Shown here one piece after another: positions 18,051 to 27,009 of a stretch of DNA of 64,000 nt; the stretch's first letter is position 1; every line of letters begins with the position of its first letter. Source of the stretch: Rhizobacter sp. Root1238. Lineage in GTDB: Bacteria > Pseudomonadota > Gammaproteobacteria > Burkholderiales > Burkholderiaceae_C. A program made the translations under genes and the position numbers. The DNA lies in contig NZ_LMDM01000002.1 in assembly GCF_001425825.1 (NCBI RefSeq), positions 101,252-165,251 of the forward strand, given 5' to 3'. A model generated the notes under the pieces. The model saw only the letters and a list, made by a program, of their open reading frames with translations. It had not been told where the DNA came from and ran no database searches.

Positions 18051-19155
18051 GCGGACGGTGGCCGCGGAGCGCCGCGTCGATCAACCGCAGCACTTCGGCC
18101 TGCTCGCCGGCAAACGCGCGCCAGGCGGCCTCGGCCTGCTGCGAGTGTTTCCTGGCGGCTTCCGGCTGTCCGAGCGCCGCGTAGACCTGCGCGAGCCGGC
18201 TGTGCGTCGCGGCCCGGTCGTCGAGGTCGCAGTCGTCGCGGTTCGCGGCCTCGGCGGCCAGCGCCTCTTCGCGCGCCAGCTCGTGCTGCTTCAGCTGGAC
18301 CCGGCACCACGCCAGGTCGGCCCGCAGCCAGTTCGCCATGTGGGCCGCGCCCTGCGTCAATGCGACGTCGAGGTGCTGCTCGTACAGCGGCAGCGCATCG
18401 GCATGCCGGCCCTGCAGCGACAGCAGCTGCGCCCGCAGGATCGGCGCCAGCGCCTCCAGCGCCGCGGTGCCGACCAGCGCATCGAAGTTCTGCGACGACT
18501 CGGCGCCGAGCATCGCCTGCCGCGTGGCCTGCGCTTCGCCGGGGCCGCTCAGCACGTTCTGGCGCGCCTGGCTGGTGTTCAGCCACGCCATGTTGGCCAG
18601 CAGCGCCGCGAGCGTCGCTTCGTCGCCCTCGGCGGTGCCGTGCTGGCGGGTCAGCGCGTACCAGGGCTGGGCGAGGTCGTAGCGGCCGGCGAAGTGGTAG
18701 GTCTGCGCGACCACCAGGCCGATGCGCGAACGGGCCGCATGGTGCTTCGCGTCCGCCAGCTCCAGCGTCTCGGCGACGCGGCGCGCCATCGACACGAAAT
18801 CGTGCTTCACGTAGTCGAGGTGGGCCAGCCAGGCGCAGCACAGCGCATGCAGCGCCGGCTCGCGCGCGGCGCCGCTCATCGCGTAGGCACGGTGGATCTT
18901 GTCGATCGCCTCGGCCGCGCCGAGCTTGCCGTAGTGCGCGATCAGCCCTTCGGCCAGGCTGATCCACGCGCTCAGCACCATGTTCGGTTGCCGCGCGTAC
19001 TGCTGTTGCAGGCCGGTCAGCGTCTTGCGCGCGTCGTCGAAGTGGCCATGGCGCGCCACCAGGCAGGCGCGTTCGGCACGCAGGCAATCGGCCTTGACCG
19101 GGTTGCTTGCGGCGTCGATGGCGGCGTCGAGCTGCTTCAGCAGGCGGGACTGCAT
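18046..19155 (-). CDS. TPR-like protein of unknown function
   Basis: This 369-residue soluble, Ala/Leu-rich, all-helical protein has degenerate tetratricopeptide-like repeats (for example 'ARLAQVYAALGQPEAARKHSQQAEAAWRAF' and 'YHFAGRYDLAQPWYALTR'). There is no signal peptide or enzymatic motif. It is likely a scaffold or regulatory protein; the function is not recognised. The stop TGA is the CCCTGAGCC of the dispersed repeat, so the present C-terminus (RGHRPP) was fixed by the repeat's insertion. The start at 19155 is 5 nt beyond the purC stop. The frame extending to 20121 is out of phase with purC and was rejected. Confidence 0.72.
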   Translation of the reverse strand: MQSRLLKQLDAAIDAASNPVKADCLRAERACLVARHGHFDDARKTLTGLQQQYARQPNMVLSAWISLAEGLIAHYGKLGAAEAIDKIHRAYAMSGAAREPALHALCCAWLAHLDYVKHDFVSMARRVAETLELADAKHHAARSRIGLVVAQTYHFAGRYDLAQPWYALTRQHGTAEGDEATLAALLANMAWLNTSQARQNVLSGPGEAQATRQAMLGAESSQNFDALVGTAALEALAPILRAQLLSLQGRHADALPLYEQHLDVALTQGAAHMANWLRADLAWCRVQLKQHELAREEALAAEAANRDDCDLDDRAATHSRLAQVYAALGQPEAARKHSQQAEAAWRAFAGEQAEVLRLIDAALRGHRPP

Positions 19156-19160
19156 GACGC

Positions 19161-20066
19161 TCAGGAGGTCAGGCGTTGCAGGGCTTCGCGGTACTTGGCG
19201 GCGGTCTTCTCGACCACCTCGGCGGGCAGCGCCGGGGCCGGTGCGCGCTTGCCCCACGGCTGGCCGTCGACGCGGGCCTGCTCCAGCCAGTCGCGCACGA
19301 ACTGCTTGTCGTAGCTCGGCGGGTTGCGGCCCTCGCGGAAGGCGGCGTCGTAGCCTTCGACCGGCCAGAAGCGCGACGAATCGGGCGTCAGCACTTCGTC
19401 CATCAGCGTCAGCGTGCCGTCGCGGTCGAGGCCGAACTCGAACTTGGTGTCGGCGATGATGATGCCCTTCTTCAGCGCGATGCCGGCGGCGCGGGTGTAG
19501 AGCTGGATCGCGGTGTCGCGCACGCGGGCGGCGAGCTCGGCGCCGATGATCTGCACCATTCGTTCGAACGAGATGTTCTCGTCGTGGTCGCCCATCTCGG
19601 CCTTGGTGGCCGGCGTGAAGATCGGCGCGGGCAGCGGGCTCGCGTTCTTCAGGCCCGGCGGCAGCGCGACGCCGCACACCGACTGGCTCTGCTGGTACTC
19701 GGTCCAGCCGCTGCCGGCCAGGTAGCCGCGCACGACGGCCTCGACCGGCAGCGGCTTCAGGCGCTTGACGAGCATCGAGCGGCCGCGCACCTGCGGGCGT
19801 TCGGCGGCGGTGACGACGCTCTCGGGGTCGTCGCCGGTCAGGTGGTTCGGGACGATGCCTTCGAGGTGAGCGAACCAGAACAGCGCCATCTGCGTCAGCA
19901 GCTCGCCCTTGCCGGGGATCGGCTCGCCCATGATCACGTCGAACGCGCTGAGGCGGTCGCTCGCGAGCATCAGGATGCGGTCTTCGCCCACCGCGTAGTT
20001 GTCGCGGACCTTGCCGCGCGCGAGCAGGGGCAGGGAGGTGAGGGTGGAGTTCAGCACGGCATTCAT
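19161..20066 (-). CDS. purC: Phosphoribosylaminoimidazole-succinocarboxamide synthase
   Basis: This 301-residue enzyme joins CAIR and aspartate with ATP to make SAICAR in purine synthesis. It belongs to the longer, eukaryote-like SAICAR synthetase form. Diagnostic segments are '[33 protein letters not shown]', '[15 protein letters not shown]', '[16 protein letters not shown]' and '[13 protein letters not shown]'. ATG at 20066 (MNAVLNSTL) begins the conserved region; an earlier ATG at 20150 would add sequence overlapping the fba terminator. The TPR gene follows after 5 nt. Confidence 0.96.
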   Translation of the reverse strand: MNAVLNSTLTSLPLLARGKVRDNYAVGEDRILMLASDRLSAFDVIMGEPIPGKGELLTQMALFWFAHLEGIVPNHLTGDDPESVVTAAERPQVRGRSMLVKRLKPLPVEAVVRGYLAGSGWTEYQQSQSVCGVALPPGLKNASPLPAPIFTPATKAEMGDHDENISFERMVQIIGAELAARVRDTAIQLYTRAAGIALKKGIIIADTKFEFGLDRDGTLTLMDEVLTPDSSRFWPVEGYDAAFREGRNPPSYDKQFVRDWLEQARVDGQPWGKRAPAPALPAEVVEKTAAKYREALQRLTS

Positions 20067-20123
20067 GGGCTCTTTCGGCGCAGGGGCAGGACAGCGCCGG
20101 ATTGTAGTGAGCCACGAACAACG

Positions 20124-20144
20124 AAGCCCGGCACGGCCGGGCTT
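20124..20144 (-). terminator. Probable terminator of fba
   Basis: A perfect 9-bp stem, AAGCCCGGC and GCCGGGCTT with loop ACG, stands 23 nt past the fba stop codon. On the reverse strand the stem is followed by CGTTGTTCG, a weak U-tract, so termination may be inefficient and readthrough into purC possible. Confidence 0.65.
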
Positions 20145-20167
20145 CATCAACAGTGGGGATGCGGGTT

Positions 20168-21232
20168 TCAGACCACCATCTGCGCCAGCTCGCCCTTGGC
20201 GTAGCGTTGAGCGACCTGTTCCAGGCTCTGCGCCTTGATCTTGCCGGATTGCCCTTCGCAGCCGAACTCCAGGTAGCGCTGCCTGCAGATCGCCTTGGCG
20301 GCCTCGCGCGCCGGCTTCAGGTACTCGCGCGGGTCGAACTTCTCGGGGTTCTGCACGAAGAACTTGCGGATCGCCGCGGTCATCGCGAGGCGGATGTCGG
20401 TGTCGATGTTGATCTTGCGCACGCCGTGCTTGATGGCTTCCTGGATCTCGCTGACCGGCACGCCATAGGTTTCCTTCATGTCGCCGCCGAACTCGCGGAT
20501 GGCCGCCAGCAGCTCCTGCGGCACGCTCGAGCTGCCGTGCATCACCAAGTGGGTGTTCGGAATGCGGGCGTGGATTTCCTTGATGCGCTGGATCGCGAGG
20601 ATGTCGCCGGTGGGCTTGCGGGTGAATTTGTAGGCGCCGTGGCTGGTGCCGATCGCGATGGCCAGCGCGTCGAGCTGGGTGCGCTTGACGAAGTCGGCGG
20701 CCTGCTCCGGGTCGGTCAGCAGCTGGTCCAGCGTCATCGTCGCGTCGGTGCCGTGGCCGTCTTCCTTGTCGCCCTTCATCGTCTCGAGCGAACCGAGCAC
20801 GCCGAGTTCACCCTCGACGGTGACGCCGACCCGGTGCGCGATGTCGACCACCTTGCGCGTCACGTCGACGTTGTAGTCGTAGCTGGCGATGGTCTTGCCG
20901 TCGGCCTGCAGCGAGCCGTCCATCATCACCGAGCTGAAGCCCAGGTTGATGGCGCCCTGGCAGACGTCCGGGTTCTGGCCGTGATCCTGGTGCATCACCA
21001 ATGGAACGCGGGGGTAACTTTCGACCGCCGCGAGGATCAGGTGCTTGATGAACGGCTCGCCGGCGTACTTGCGGGCACCGGCGCTGGCCTGCAGGATGAC
21101 CGGGGCGCCGACCTCGTCGGCCGCACTCATCACGGCCTGCACCTGCTCGAGGTTGTTGACGTTGAAGGCCGGAATTCCGTAACCGTTCTCGGCGGCATGG
21201 TCCAGCAGCTGACGCATCGAAACGAGTGGCAT
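20168..21232 (-). CDS. fba: Fructose-1,6-bisphosphate aldolase, class II (Calvin-cycle type subfamily)
   Basis: This 354-residue zinc-dependent aldolase cleaves fructose-1,6-bisphosphate to DHAP and glyceraldehyde-3-P. The metal-binding His segment '[16 protein letters not shown]', the '[10 protein letters not shown]' loop and '[27 protein letters not shown]' are characteristic of the CbbA/Fba subgroup of about 350 residues. With pyk and pgk 2.6-5.3 kb away on the same strand it forms a glycolytic neighbourhood. No RuBisCO gene is in the window. Confidence 0.95.
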   Translation of the reverse strand: MPLVSMRQLLDHAAENGYGIPAFNVNNLEQVQAVMSAADEVGAPVILQASAGARKYAGEPFIKHLILAAVESYPRVPLVMHQDHGQNPDVCQGAINLGFSSVMMDGSLQADGKTIASYDYNVDVTRKVVDIAHRVGVTVEGELGVLGSLETMKGDKEDGHGTDATMTLDQLLTDPEQAADFVKRTQLDALAIAIGTSHGAYKFTRKPTGDILAIQRIKEIHARIPNTHLVMHGSSSVPQELLAAIREFGGDMKETYGVPVSEIQEAIKHGVRKINIDTDIRLAMTAAIRKFFVQNPEKFDPREYLKPAREAAKAICRQRYLEFGCEGQSGKIKAQSLEQVAQRYAKGELAQMVV

Positions 21233-21350
21233 GGCGATCTACCTGGAAGTGAAGAAACCCTTCAGGCGGCATGAAACCGCGCTGTAACTCCGGGCGATTG
21301 TACTGACGGGACCTGCGGGAAAACCCCGCCGGCGTGATGACCTCCCGTGA

Positions 21351-21370
21351 CCGCGGGGTGCCGCGGGGTG
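21351..21370. repeat. Short GC-rich tandem repeat
   Basis: The decamer CCGCGGGGTG occurs twice in tandem (21351-21370), followed by the related CCGCAGGGGC. It lies in the 292-nt divergent gap between fba and the HTH-ATPase-STAS gene, and a small GCGGG-AAAA-CCCGC hairpin lies just before it (around 21315-21329). A TACAAT box on the reverse strand at 21297-21302 could be the fba -10. I see no gene in the gap. Confidence 0.6.
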
Positions 21371-21524
21371 CCGCAGGGGCCGCGGGCTTTTGCAGGAAAC
21401 GGGCCGGCCTGCCCGCTGCGGAACTGGGCCGGCTTTGCCCCGCTTTTCCGGCTCAAGCCGGCGCGAACGCGACAGACACTGGACGCCGACATCCGACCGC
21501 TCGTCCCGCTGGAGGGAATCCGCC

Positions 21525-22541
21525 ATGGCCCGACTCGACCTGAATGCACTCACCCTGTGGATCACCGCTGCCGCGCAGCAGCAGCCGACCGAGCTCGCGT
21601 CGCAGCTGATGCAGCGCGCCGACGTGTCGCGCGCCACCGCGAACAAGGCCTTGCGCCGGCTGACCGAGACGGGCTGGCTGGTGCGCGAAGGCGCCGTCTC
21701 GCGTCCGAGCTACCGGCCGGGCGTGATGCGCCAGGTGGTGCAGCGCTACCCGCTGGACGGCCTGTCGGAAGACCTGCCGTGGTCGCGCGACTTCGCCCCG
21801 TTCTTCGCATTCCCCGATGCGGTGCGCCGCATGGTGCACCACGCGTTCACCGAACTGCTGAACAACGCGATCGACCACAGCGCCGGCCGCCAGGTCACGG
21901 TGTCGCTGCGCCAGACCGCGAGCCATGCGCAGCTGCTGGTGTCGGACGACGGCCGCGGCGTGTTCGACAAGATCAACGAGGCCTTCGCGCTCGACGAGCC
22001 GCACCTCGCGATGCTCGAGCTCAGCAAGGGCAAGCTGACCAGCGCCCCGGACCGCCACTGCGGTCGCGGGCTGTTCTTCACGTCGAAGCTGGCCGACGTG
22101 TTCGACCTGCATGCGAACGAATCGGCCTTCCAGCACCGCGGCTGGGAAGCCGGCCGCTGGCGCGAGGGCAAGCCGCTGAAGTGCCACGGCACCTCGGTCT
22201 ATGCCGCGTTCGCGCTCGACAGCACGCGCTCGCTGGAAGCGGTGCTGCAGGCGCACAGTGCCGACGGCGCGGGCTACGACTTCGAGCGCACCGTGGTGCC
22301 GCTGCGCCTGTTGACGACGACGCAATCGGGGTTGGAGTCGCGTTCTCAGGCGCGCCGTGTCGGCGCCCGGCTGAACCAGTTCCGCCGCGCCGAGGTCGAT
22401 TTCAGCGGTGTGACGAGCGTCGGGCACAGCTTTGCGGACGAGCTGTTCCGCGTGCTGGCCGGTGAGCAGGACGCGCTGGAACTGGTGCCGATCAACATGG
22501 CGCCGGCCGTGGCGGCCATGGTCGGCAGCATCCGCCGCTAG
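21525..22541 (+). CDS. HTH - histidine-kinase-like ATPase - STAS-like (DUF4325) regulator
   Basis: This 338-residue cytoplasmic protein has three parts. A winged-helix/HTH region (~20-65) resembles MarR/ArsR-type folds. A GHKL ATPase domain (~95-215) has an N-box HHAFTELLNNAIDHS, G1 DDGRGVFDKI and G2 GRGLFFTSKL. A C-terminal STAS-like DUF4325 domain (~265-335) contains FSGVTSVGHSFADELFRVL. No phosphoacceptor histidine domain is present. The architecture suggests a partner-switching regulator related to anti-sigma-factor kinases; the target is unknown. GGAGGGA precedes the ATG. Its TAG overlaps the ilvA stop on the other strand (CTAG). Confidence 0.82.
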   Translation: MARLDLNALTLWITAAAQQQPTELASQLMQRADVSRATANKALRRLTETGWLVREGAVSRPSYRPGVMRQVVQRYPLDGLSEDLPWSRDFAPFFAFPDAVRRMVHHAFTELLNNAIDHSAGRQVTVSLRQTASHAQLLVSDDGRGVFDKINEAFALDEPHLAMLELSKGKLTSAPDRHCGRGLFFTSKLADVFDLHANESAFQHRGWEAGRWREGKPLKCHGTSVYAAFALDSTRSLEAVLQAHSADGAGYDFERTVVPLRLLTTTQSGLESRSQARRVGARLNQFRRAEVDFSGVTSVGHSFADELFRVLAGEQDALELVPINMAPAVAAMVGSIRR

Positions 22542-23743
22542 CCGATTCTCTCTGCGCGGTAGCCCTGGGCGCGCATCGCGGCCAGGATCTCCTCGATGTG
22601 GGCCACGCCTCGCGTGTGCACCACCACCTCGATCTCGGCGCGTTCGACCGACAGCGAGCTGAACGCCCGCTGGTGCTGCACCTCGTCGATGTTGGCGCCC
22701 AGCTTGCCGAGCAGCGTCGCGACGTCGGCCAGCGCGCCCGGCACGTCGCGCACGTCCATGCGCAGGCGTGCGAGCCGGCCCGACTTCACCATGCCGCGCT
22801 GGATGATCTCGCCCAGCACCAGCGGCTCGATGTTGCCGCCACACAGGATCAGGCCGACCTTGCGCCCGGCGAAGCGTGCCCGGTGCTTCATCAAGGCCGC
22901 GAGGCCGACGGCTCCGGCGCCTTCGACCACCGTCTTCTCGATCTCCAGCAGCATCAGGATCGCCTGCTCGATGTCGTCCTCGCCGACCAGCAGCACGTCG
23001 TCGACATGCTGCTTGATCAGCGGCACGGTGGCGGCACCAGGCACCTTGACGCCGATGCCGTCGGCGATGGTGGCCTGGGCGCTCTCGCGCTGTTCGCCGT
23101 GCACCGCGTTCCAGACGGCCGGGAAGCGCTCGGTCTGCACGCCGATCACCTGGATGCCGGGCTTCAGCGCCTTGGCCGCGGTGGCCACGCCGCCGATCAG
23201 CCCGCCGCCGCCGATCGCCACCACCAGCGTGTCGAGCGACGGCTGCTGCGCGAGCATCTCCAGGCCGAGCGTGCCCTGGCCGGCCGCCACCTGCAGGTCG
23301 TCGTAGGGGTGCACCAGCGTCAGGCCGCGCTCCTGCGCCAGCCGCAGCCCGTGCGCGCGCGCATCGTCGAAGGTGTCGCCTTCGAGCACCACGGTGGCGC
23401 CGAAGCCGCGCGTGCGTTCGACCTTCACCGCCGGCGCGAAGCGCGGCATCACGATGGTGGCGGGAATGCCCAGCCGCTGGGCGTGGTACGCAACGCCCTG
23501 GGCATGGTTGCCGGCCGACACGGCGAGCACGCCGCGCGCGCGCTCGATGTCGCTCAGCTGGGCGATCTTGTTGAGGGCGCCGCGCTCCTTGAAGGAGGCG
23601 GTGAACTGCAGGTTCTCGAACTTCAGGAACACCTCGCAGCCGGCGATGGCCGAGAGGGTCCGCGAAGGAACGCAGGGGGTGTCGAGCACCTGGCCGTGCA
23701 GGCGCTCGGCGGCGGCACGGATATCAGCAAGGGCGAGCGTCAT
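22538..23743 (-). CDS. ilvA: Threonine ammonia-lyase with ACT domain
   Basis: This 401-residue PLP enzyme deaminates threonine to 2-oxobutyrate. The PLP lysine is in 'SFKERGALNK' (Lys52), and the phosphate-binding loop is 'AIGGGGLIGGVATAAK'. A single ACT domain of about 80 residues (RLRMDVRDVPGALADVATLLGKLGANIDEV) ends the protein. This is the ~400-residue form, shorter than the E. coli biosynthetic IlvA (514 residues), and is often annotated TdcB-like. It is convergent with the STAS-like gene, with a 4-nt overlap of stop codons. Confidence 0.92.
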   Translation of the reverse strand: MTLALADIRAAAERLHGQVLDTPCVPSRTLSAIAGCEVFLKFENLQFTASFKERGALNKIAQLSDIERARGVLAVSAGNHAQGVAYHAQRLGIPATIVMPRFAPAVKVERTRGFGATVVLEGDTFDDARAHGLRLAQERGLTLVHPYDDLQVAAGQGTLGLEMLAQQPSLDTLVVAIGGGGLIGGVATAAKALKPGIQVIGVQTERFPAVWNAVHGEQRESAQATIADGIGVKVPGAATVPLIKQHVDDVLLVGEDDIEQAILMLLEIEKTVVEGAGAVGLAALMKHRARFAGRKVGLILCGGNIEPLVLGEIIQRGMVKSGRLARLRMDVRDVPGALADVATLLGKLGANIDEVQHQRAFSSLSVERAEIEVVVHTRGVAHIEEILAAMRAQGYRAERIG

Positions 23744-23745
23744 GA

Positions 23746-23808
23746 GGCGCCCCCACGTCGCTTCGCTCCTGCCCCAGGGGGCGCCACCCAGCGGCCCGGC
23801 AAAGCCGG
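23746..23808. repeat. Intergenic palindromic element between pyk and ilvA
   Basis: GGCGCCCCC (23746-23754) pairs with GGGGGCGCC (23777-23785) as a 9-bp stem. A second hairpin, CCGGC-AAA-GCCGG, follows at 23796-23808. The sequence resembles a dispersed intergenic repeat that I recall from Comamonadaceae/Burkholderiales genomes. It fills most of the 99-nt gap between the two same-strand genes and could attenuate transcription or stabilise mRNA. Confidence 0.55.
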
Positions 23809-23842
23809 TTCCGCGGGTGTTGCTTGATGGGCTGCGGTCGCT

Positions 23843-25273
23843 CTAGCCAACGCGGCACACCTTCAGCATGTTGGTGCCGCCCGGGTAGCCCATCGGCTCG
23901 CCGCAGGTGATCGCGTAGGTGTCGCCCGGTTTCAGTACGCCCTTCTCGATCAGCAGCATCTCGGCGCGCTTCAGCGCCTCGTCGCGGTCGCTGAAGTTCG
24001 GCATCAGCAGCGGGCGAACGTTGCGGTACAGCATCATCTTGCGCTGCGTGACCACCTGCGAGGTCAGGCCGTAGATCGGCACGTGGATCTTGTGGCGGCT
24101 CATCCACAGCGAGGTCGAACCCGATTCGGTCAGCGCGAGGATCGCCTTGCAGCCCAGGTGGTACGCGGTGAACAGCGCGCCCATCGCGATCGACTGGTCG
24201 ATGCGGCCGAACTTCTTGTTGGTGAAGCCGGCGTCCAGCGAGATCTCCTCGGCGCGCTCGGCCTCGATGCAGATGGTCGACATCATCTCGACCGTCTCGA
24301 CCGGGTACCGGCCGGCGGCCGTCTCGGCGCTGAGCATCACCGCATCGGTGCCGTCGAGCACCGCATTGGCGACGTCGCTGACCTCGGCGCGCGTGGGCAC
24401 CGGGTTGACGATCATCGATTCCATCATCTGCGTCGCGGTGATGACCACGCGGTCCATCTCGCGTGCCATCTTGATCATGCGTTTCTGCAGCGCCGGCACC
24501 GCGGCATTGCCGACCTCGACCGCCAAGTCGCCGCGCGCGACCATGATGCCGTCGCTCGCGCGCAGGATGCTCTCGAGCGCCGGAATCGCTTCGGTGCGCT
24601 CGATCTTCGCGATCAGCGCCGGCTTGTGGCGCCACGGCTCGCCAGCCACGTTGGCCAGCTGGCGCGCCATTTCCATGTCGGTCGCGTTCTTCGGGAAGCT
24701 CACCGCCAGGTACTCGCACTGGAAGCTCATCGCGGTCTTGATGTCCTCCATGTCCTTGGCGGTCAGCGCCGGGGCGGTCAGGCCGCCGCCGGCCTTGTTG
24801 ATGCCCTTGTTGTTCGACAGTTCGCCGCCGATCACCACGGTGGTGTGCACCTGGTCGCCGCGCACCGCGTCGACCGTCAGCTTCAGCAGCCCGTCGTTCA
24901 GCAGCAGCGTGTCGCCTGGCTTCACGTCGCGCGGCAGCTCCTTGTAGTCGAGGCTCACCAGTTCGTTGGTGCCGAGCGCGGTGCTGCTGGCGTCGAGCAC
25001 GAACTTCTGGCCCGGCTCGAGCATCGTCTTGCCGCCTTCGAACTTGCCGACGCGGATCTTCGGGCCCTGCAGGTCGGCCATGATGGCCACTTCCTTGCCG
25101 GCGGCGCGGGCGACCTCGCGCACGAGGTTTGCGCGGTCGATGTGGTCCTGCGCCTTGCCGTGCGAGAAGTTCAGCCGCACCACGTCGACGCCGGCGCGGA
25201 TCATCTGCGCCAGCACCTCCGGCGAGCTCGAGGCGGGGCCGAGGGTGGCGACGATCTTGGTGGCGCGTGGCAT
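23843..25273 (-). CDS. pyk: Pyruvate kinase
   Basis: This 476-residue glycolytic enzyme transfers phosphate from PEP to ADP. The conserved start 'TKIVATLGPASSSPEVLAQMIRAGVDVVRLNFSHG', 'MADLQGPKIRVG', the active-site 'ALIAKIERTEAIPALESIL' and 'GDLAVEVG' are visible. 'MVARGDLAVEV' is followed by the 'TATQMMESM' motif. ATG at 25273 gives the usual N-terminus; an upstream ATG at 25369 would add a Pro-rich tail overlapping the pgk 3' end. It follows pgk by 82 nt. Confidence 0.96.
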   Translation of the reverse strand: MPRATKIVATLGPASSSPEVLAQMIRAGVDVVRLNFSHGKAQDHIDRANLVREVARAAGKEVAIMADLQGPKIRVGKFEGGKTMLEPGQKFVLDASSTALGTNELVSLDYKELPRDVKPGDTLLLNDGLLKLTVDAVRGDQVHTTVVIGGELSNNKGINKAGGGLTAPALTAKDMEDIKTAMSFQCEYLAVSFPKNATDMEMARQLANVAGEPWRHKPALIAKIERTEAIPALESILRASDGIMVARGDLAVEVGNAAVPALQKRMIKMAREMDRVVITATQMMESMIVNPVPTRAEVSDVANAVLDGTDAVMLSAETAAGRYPVETVEMMSTICIEAERAEEISLDAGFTNKKFGRIDQSIAMGALFTAYHLGCKAILALTESGSTSLWMSRHKIHVPIYGLTSQVVTQRKMMLYRNVRPLLMPNFSDRDEALKRAEMLLIEKGVLKPGDTYAITCGEPMGYPGGTNMLKVCRVG

Positions 25274-25355
25274 GGTGAGGGTCTCCGGTCTTGTCGTTGT
25301 GGGTGCTGCAATCAAAGGTGCCGGCACGGGGTGGGCCGGCGCGCGGCCGGAGCGA

Positions 25356-26549
25356 TCAGCCTTGGGCACGGCGCTGAAGAATTTCGAAGGCGGGCAGCGT
25401 CTTGCCTTCCAGCACTTCCAGGAACGCGCCGCCGCCGGTCGAGATGTAGCCGACGTCCTTCTCGATGCCGTACTTCGCGATCGCGGCCAGCGTGTCGCCG
25501 CCGCCGGCGATGCTGAACGCGTCCGACGCGGCGATCGCGCGCGCCAGCGTTTCGGTGCCGTGCGCGAACGCGTCGAACTCGAACACGCCCACCGGGCCGT
25601 TCCAGACGATGGTGCCGGCGGCCTTCAGCTGGGCGGCGAGCTTGGCCGACGTCTGCGGGCCGATGTCGAGGATCAGGTCGTCGGGTTCGACGGCCGACGC
25701 CGCCTTCACGGTGGCCGGCGCGTCGGCCGCGAAGGCCTTCGCGGTGACGACGTCGGTCGGGATCGGCACCGCGGCGCCGCGCGCCTTCATCGCGTCGATC
25801 ACCGCCTTGGCCTCGCCGACCAGGTCGGCTTCGACCAGCGACTTGCCGATCGGCAGCCCGGCGGCCAGCAGGAAGGTGTTGGCGATGCCGCCGCCGACGA
25901 TCAGCTGGTCGACGTTCTTCGCGAGCGACTGCAGGATCGTCAGCTTGGTGCTGACCTTGCTGCCGGCGACGATCGCCACCAGCGGCCGTTTCGGGTTGGC
26001 CAGCGCCTTCGTGATCGCGTCGATTTCGGCGGCCAGCAGCGGGCCGGCGCAGGCGATCTTCGCGAACTGCGCGATGCCGTAGGTCGAGGCCTCGGCGCGG
26101 TGCGCGGTGCCGAAGGCGTCGTGCACGAAGATGTCGCACAGCGCGGCCATCTTGCGCGAGAGTTCTTCGCTGTTCTTCTTCTCGCCCTTGTTGATGCGGC
26201 AGTTCTCGAGCAGCACCACCTGGCCGGGCGCGACCTGCACGCCATCGACCCAGTTCGCGATCACCGGCACCTCGCGGCCGAGCAGTTCGCCCAGGCGCTT
26301 CGCGACCGGGGCCAGCGAGTCCGCCGGCTTGAACTCGCCCTCGGTCGGGCGGCCCAGGTGCGAGGTCACCATCACCGCGGCACCGGCCTTCAGCGCCAGC
26401 TCGATGCAAGGCACCGAGGCGCGGATGCGGGTGTCTTCGGTGATGCGGCCGGTGTCGTCCAGCGGCACATTCAGGTCGGCGCGGATGAACACGCGCTGGC
26501 CTGCAGCTTTGCCTTGGGCTGCAAGGTCTTCAAAACGGAGAACGTTCAT
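25356..26549 (-). CDS. pgk: Phosphoglycerate kinase
   Basis: This 397-residue glycolytic/gluconeogenic enzyme has the substrate-binding '[24 protein letters not shown]', '[14 protein letters not shown]' and C-terminal nucleotide loop '[15 protein letters not shown]'. It also has '[18 protein letters not shown]'. It is first in the pgk-pyk pair. On the reverse strand a TAGAAT box lies about 22 nt upstream of the ATG and is a candidate -10, which would give a short leader. Confidence 0.97.
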   Translation of the reverse strand: MNVLRFEDLAAQGKAAGQRVFIRADLNVPLDDTGRITEDTRIRASVPCIELALKAGAAVMVTSHLGRPTEGEFKPADSLAPVAKRLGELLGREVPVIANWVDGVQVAPGQVVLLENCRINKGEKKNSEELSRKMAALCDIFVHDAFGTAHRAEASTYGIAQFAKIACAGPLLAAEIDAITKALANPKRPLVAIVAGSKVSTKLTILQSLAKNVDQLIVGGGIANTFLLAAGLPIGKSLVEADLVGEAKAVIDAMKARGAAVPIPTDVVTAKAFAADAPATVKAASAVEPDDLILDIGPQTSAKLAAQLKAAGTIVWNGPVGVFEFDAFAHGTETLARAIAASDAFSIAGGGDTLAAIAKYGIEKDVGYISTGGGAFLEVLEGKTLPAFEILQRRAQG

Positions 26550-26679
26550 GGGCGGGCAAAGTTTAGAGGGGGAATTCTAGGGATGCCGCGGGCGTAAAAG
26601 TTACCAAGCGGTTTCGAGATCCAGCGGGCATTGGACACCAGCCGGGCCCTCTCGTGCCAACATCTCCGCGCCAGCGCAT

Positions 26680-27009
26680 CTACCAGCCGGCCAGCAGTTT
26701 CAGCGGCACCAGCACGGCCATGCCGACGAGGATCGTGCCGAGGATGCCGCGGCGCCAGAAGAAATACACCGTCGCGGCCAGCACGGACCACAGCCGCGCG
26801 TCCTGCCAGGTGGCGATCAGCTGGCCCTGGCTCATCGCGACCTCGGGCACGACGACAGCGGCCAGCGCGGCCAGCGGCGCATAGCGCAGGCCGCGCTGCA
26901 CCCAGCCGGGCAGGCGCAGCTCGCGGTCGGAGACCAGGAAGAAGCAGCGGGTGAGCACGGTGATCGCGGTCAGGCCGATGATGGTGATGAGCGATTCCAG
27001 TTCGCTCAT
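26680..27009 (-). CDS. azlD: AzlD-type branched-chain amino-acid exporter subunit
   Basis: This 109-residue membrane protein has three to four hydrophobic segments and the AzlD signature 'ITVLTRCFFLV...LPGWVQRGLRYAPLAALAAVVVPEV'. AzlC and AzlD together export branched-chain amino acids (BrnFE in Corynebacterium). The ATG overlaps the azlC stop (ATGA). The 130 nt between this gene's stop and the pgk start hold no further gene that I can see. Confidence 0.88.
   Translation of the reverse strand: MSELESLITIIGLTAITVLTRCFFLVSDRELRLPGWVQRGLRYAPLAALAAVVVPEVAMSQGQLIATWQDARLWSVLAATVYFFWRRGILGTILVGMAVLVPLKLLAGW

Noticed and set aside
17753..19087. A 444-residue minus-strand frame containing LSLSKG peptides
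   Set aside because: It crosses the repeat array and is out of phase with the TPR gene; LSLSKG is the usual translation artefact of the dispersed repeat.
21440..21500. A possible sigma-28 (flagellar) promoter with CTCAAG before the STAS-like gene
   Set aside because: The downstream GCCGATAA-like box is missing at the required 11-nt spacing.
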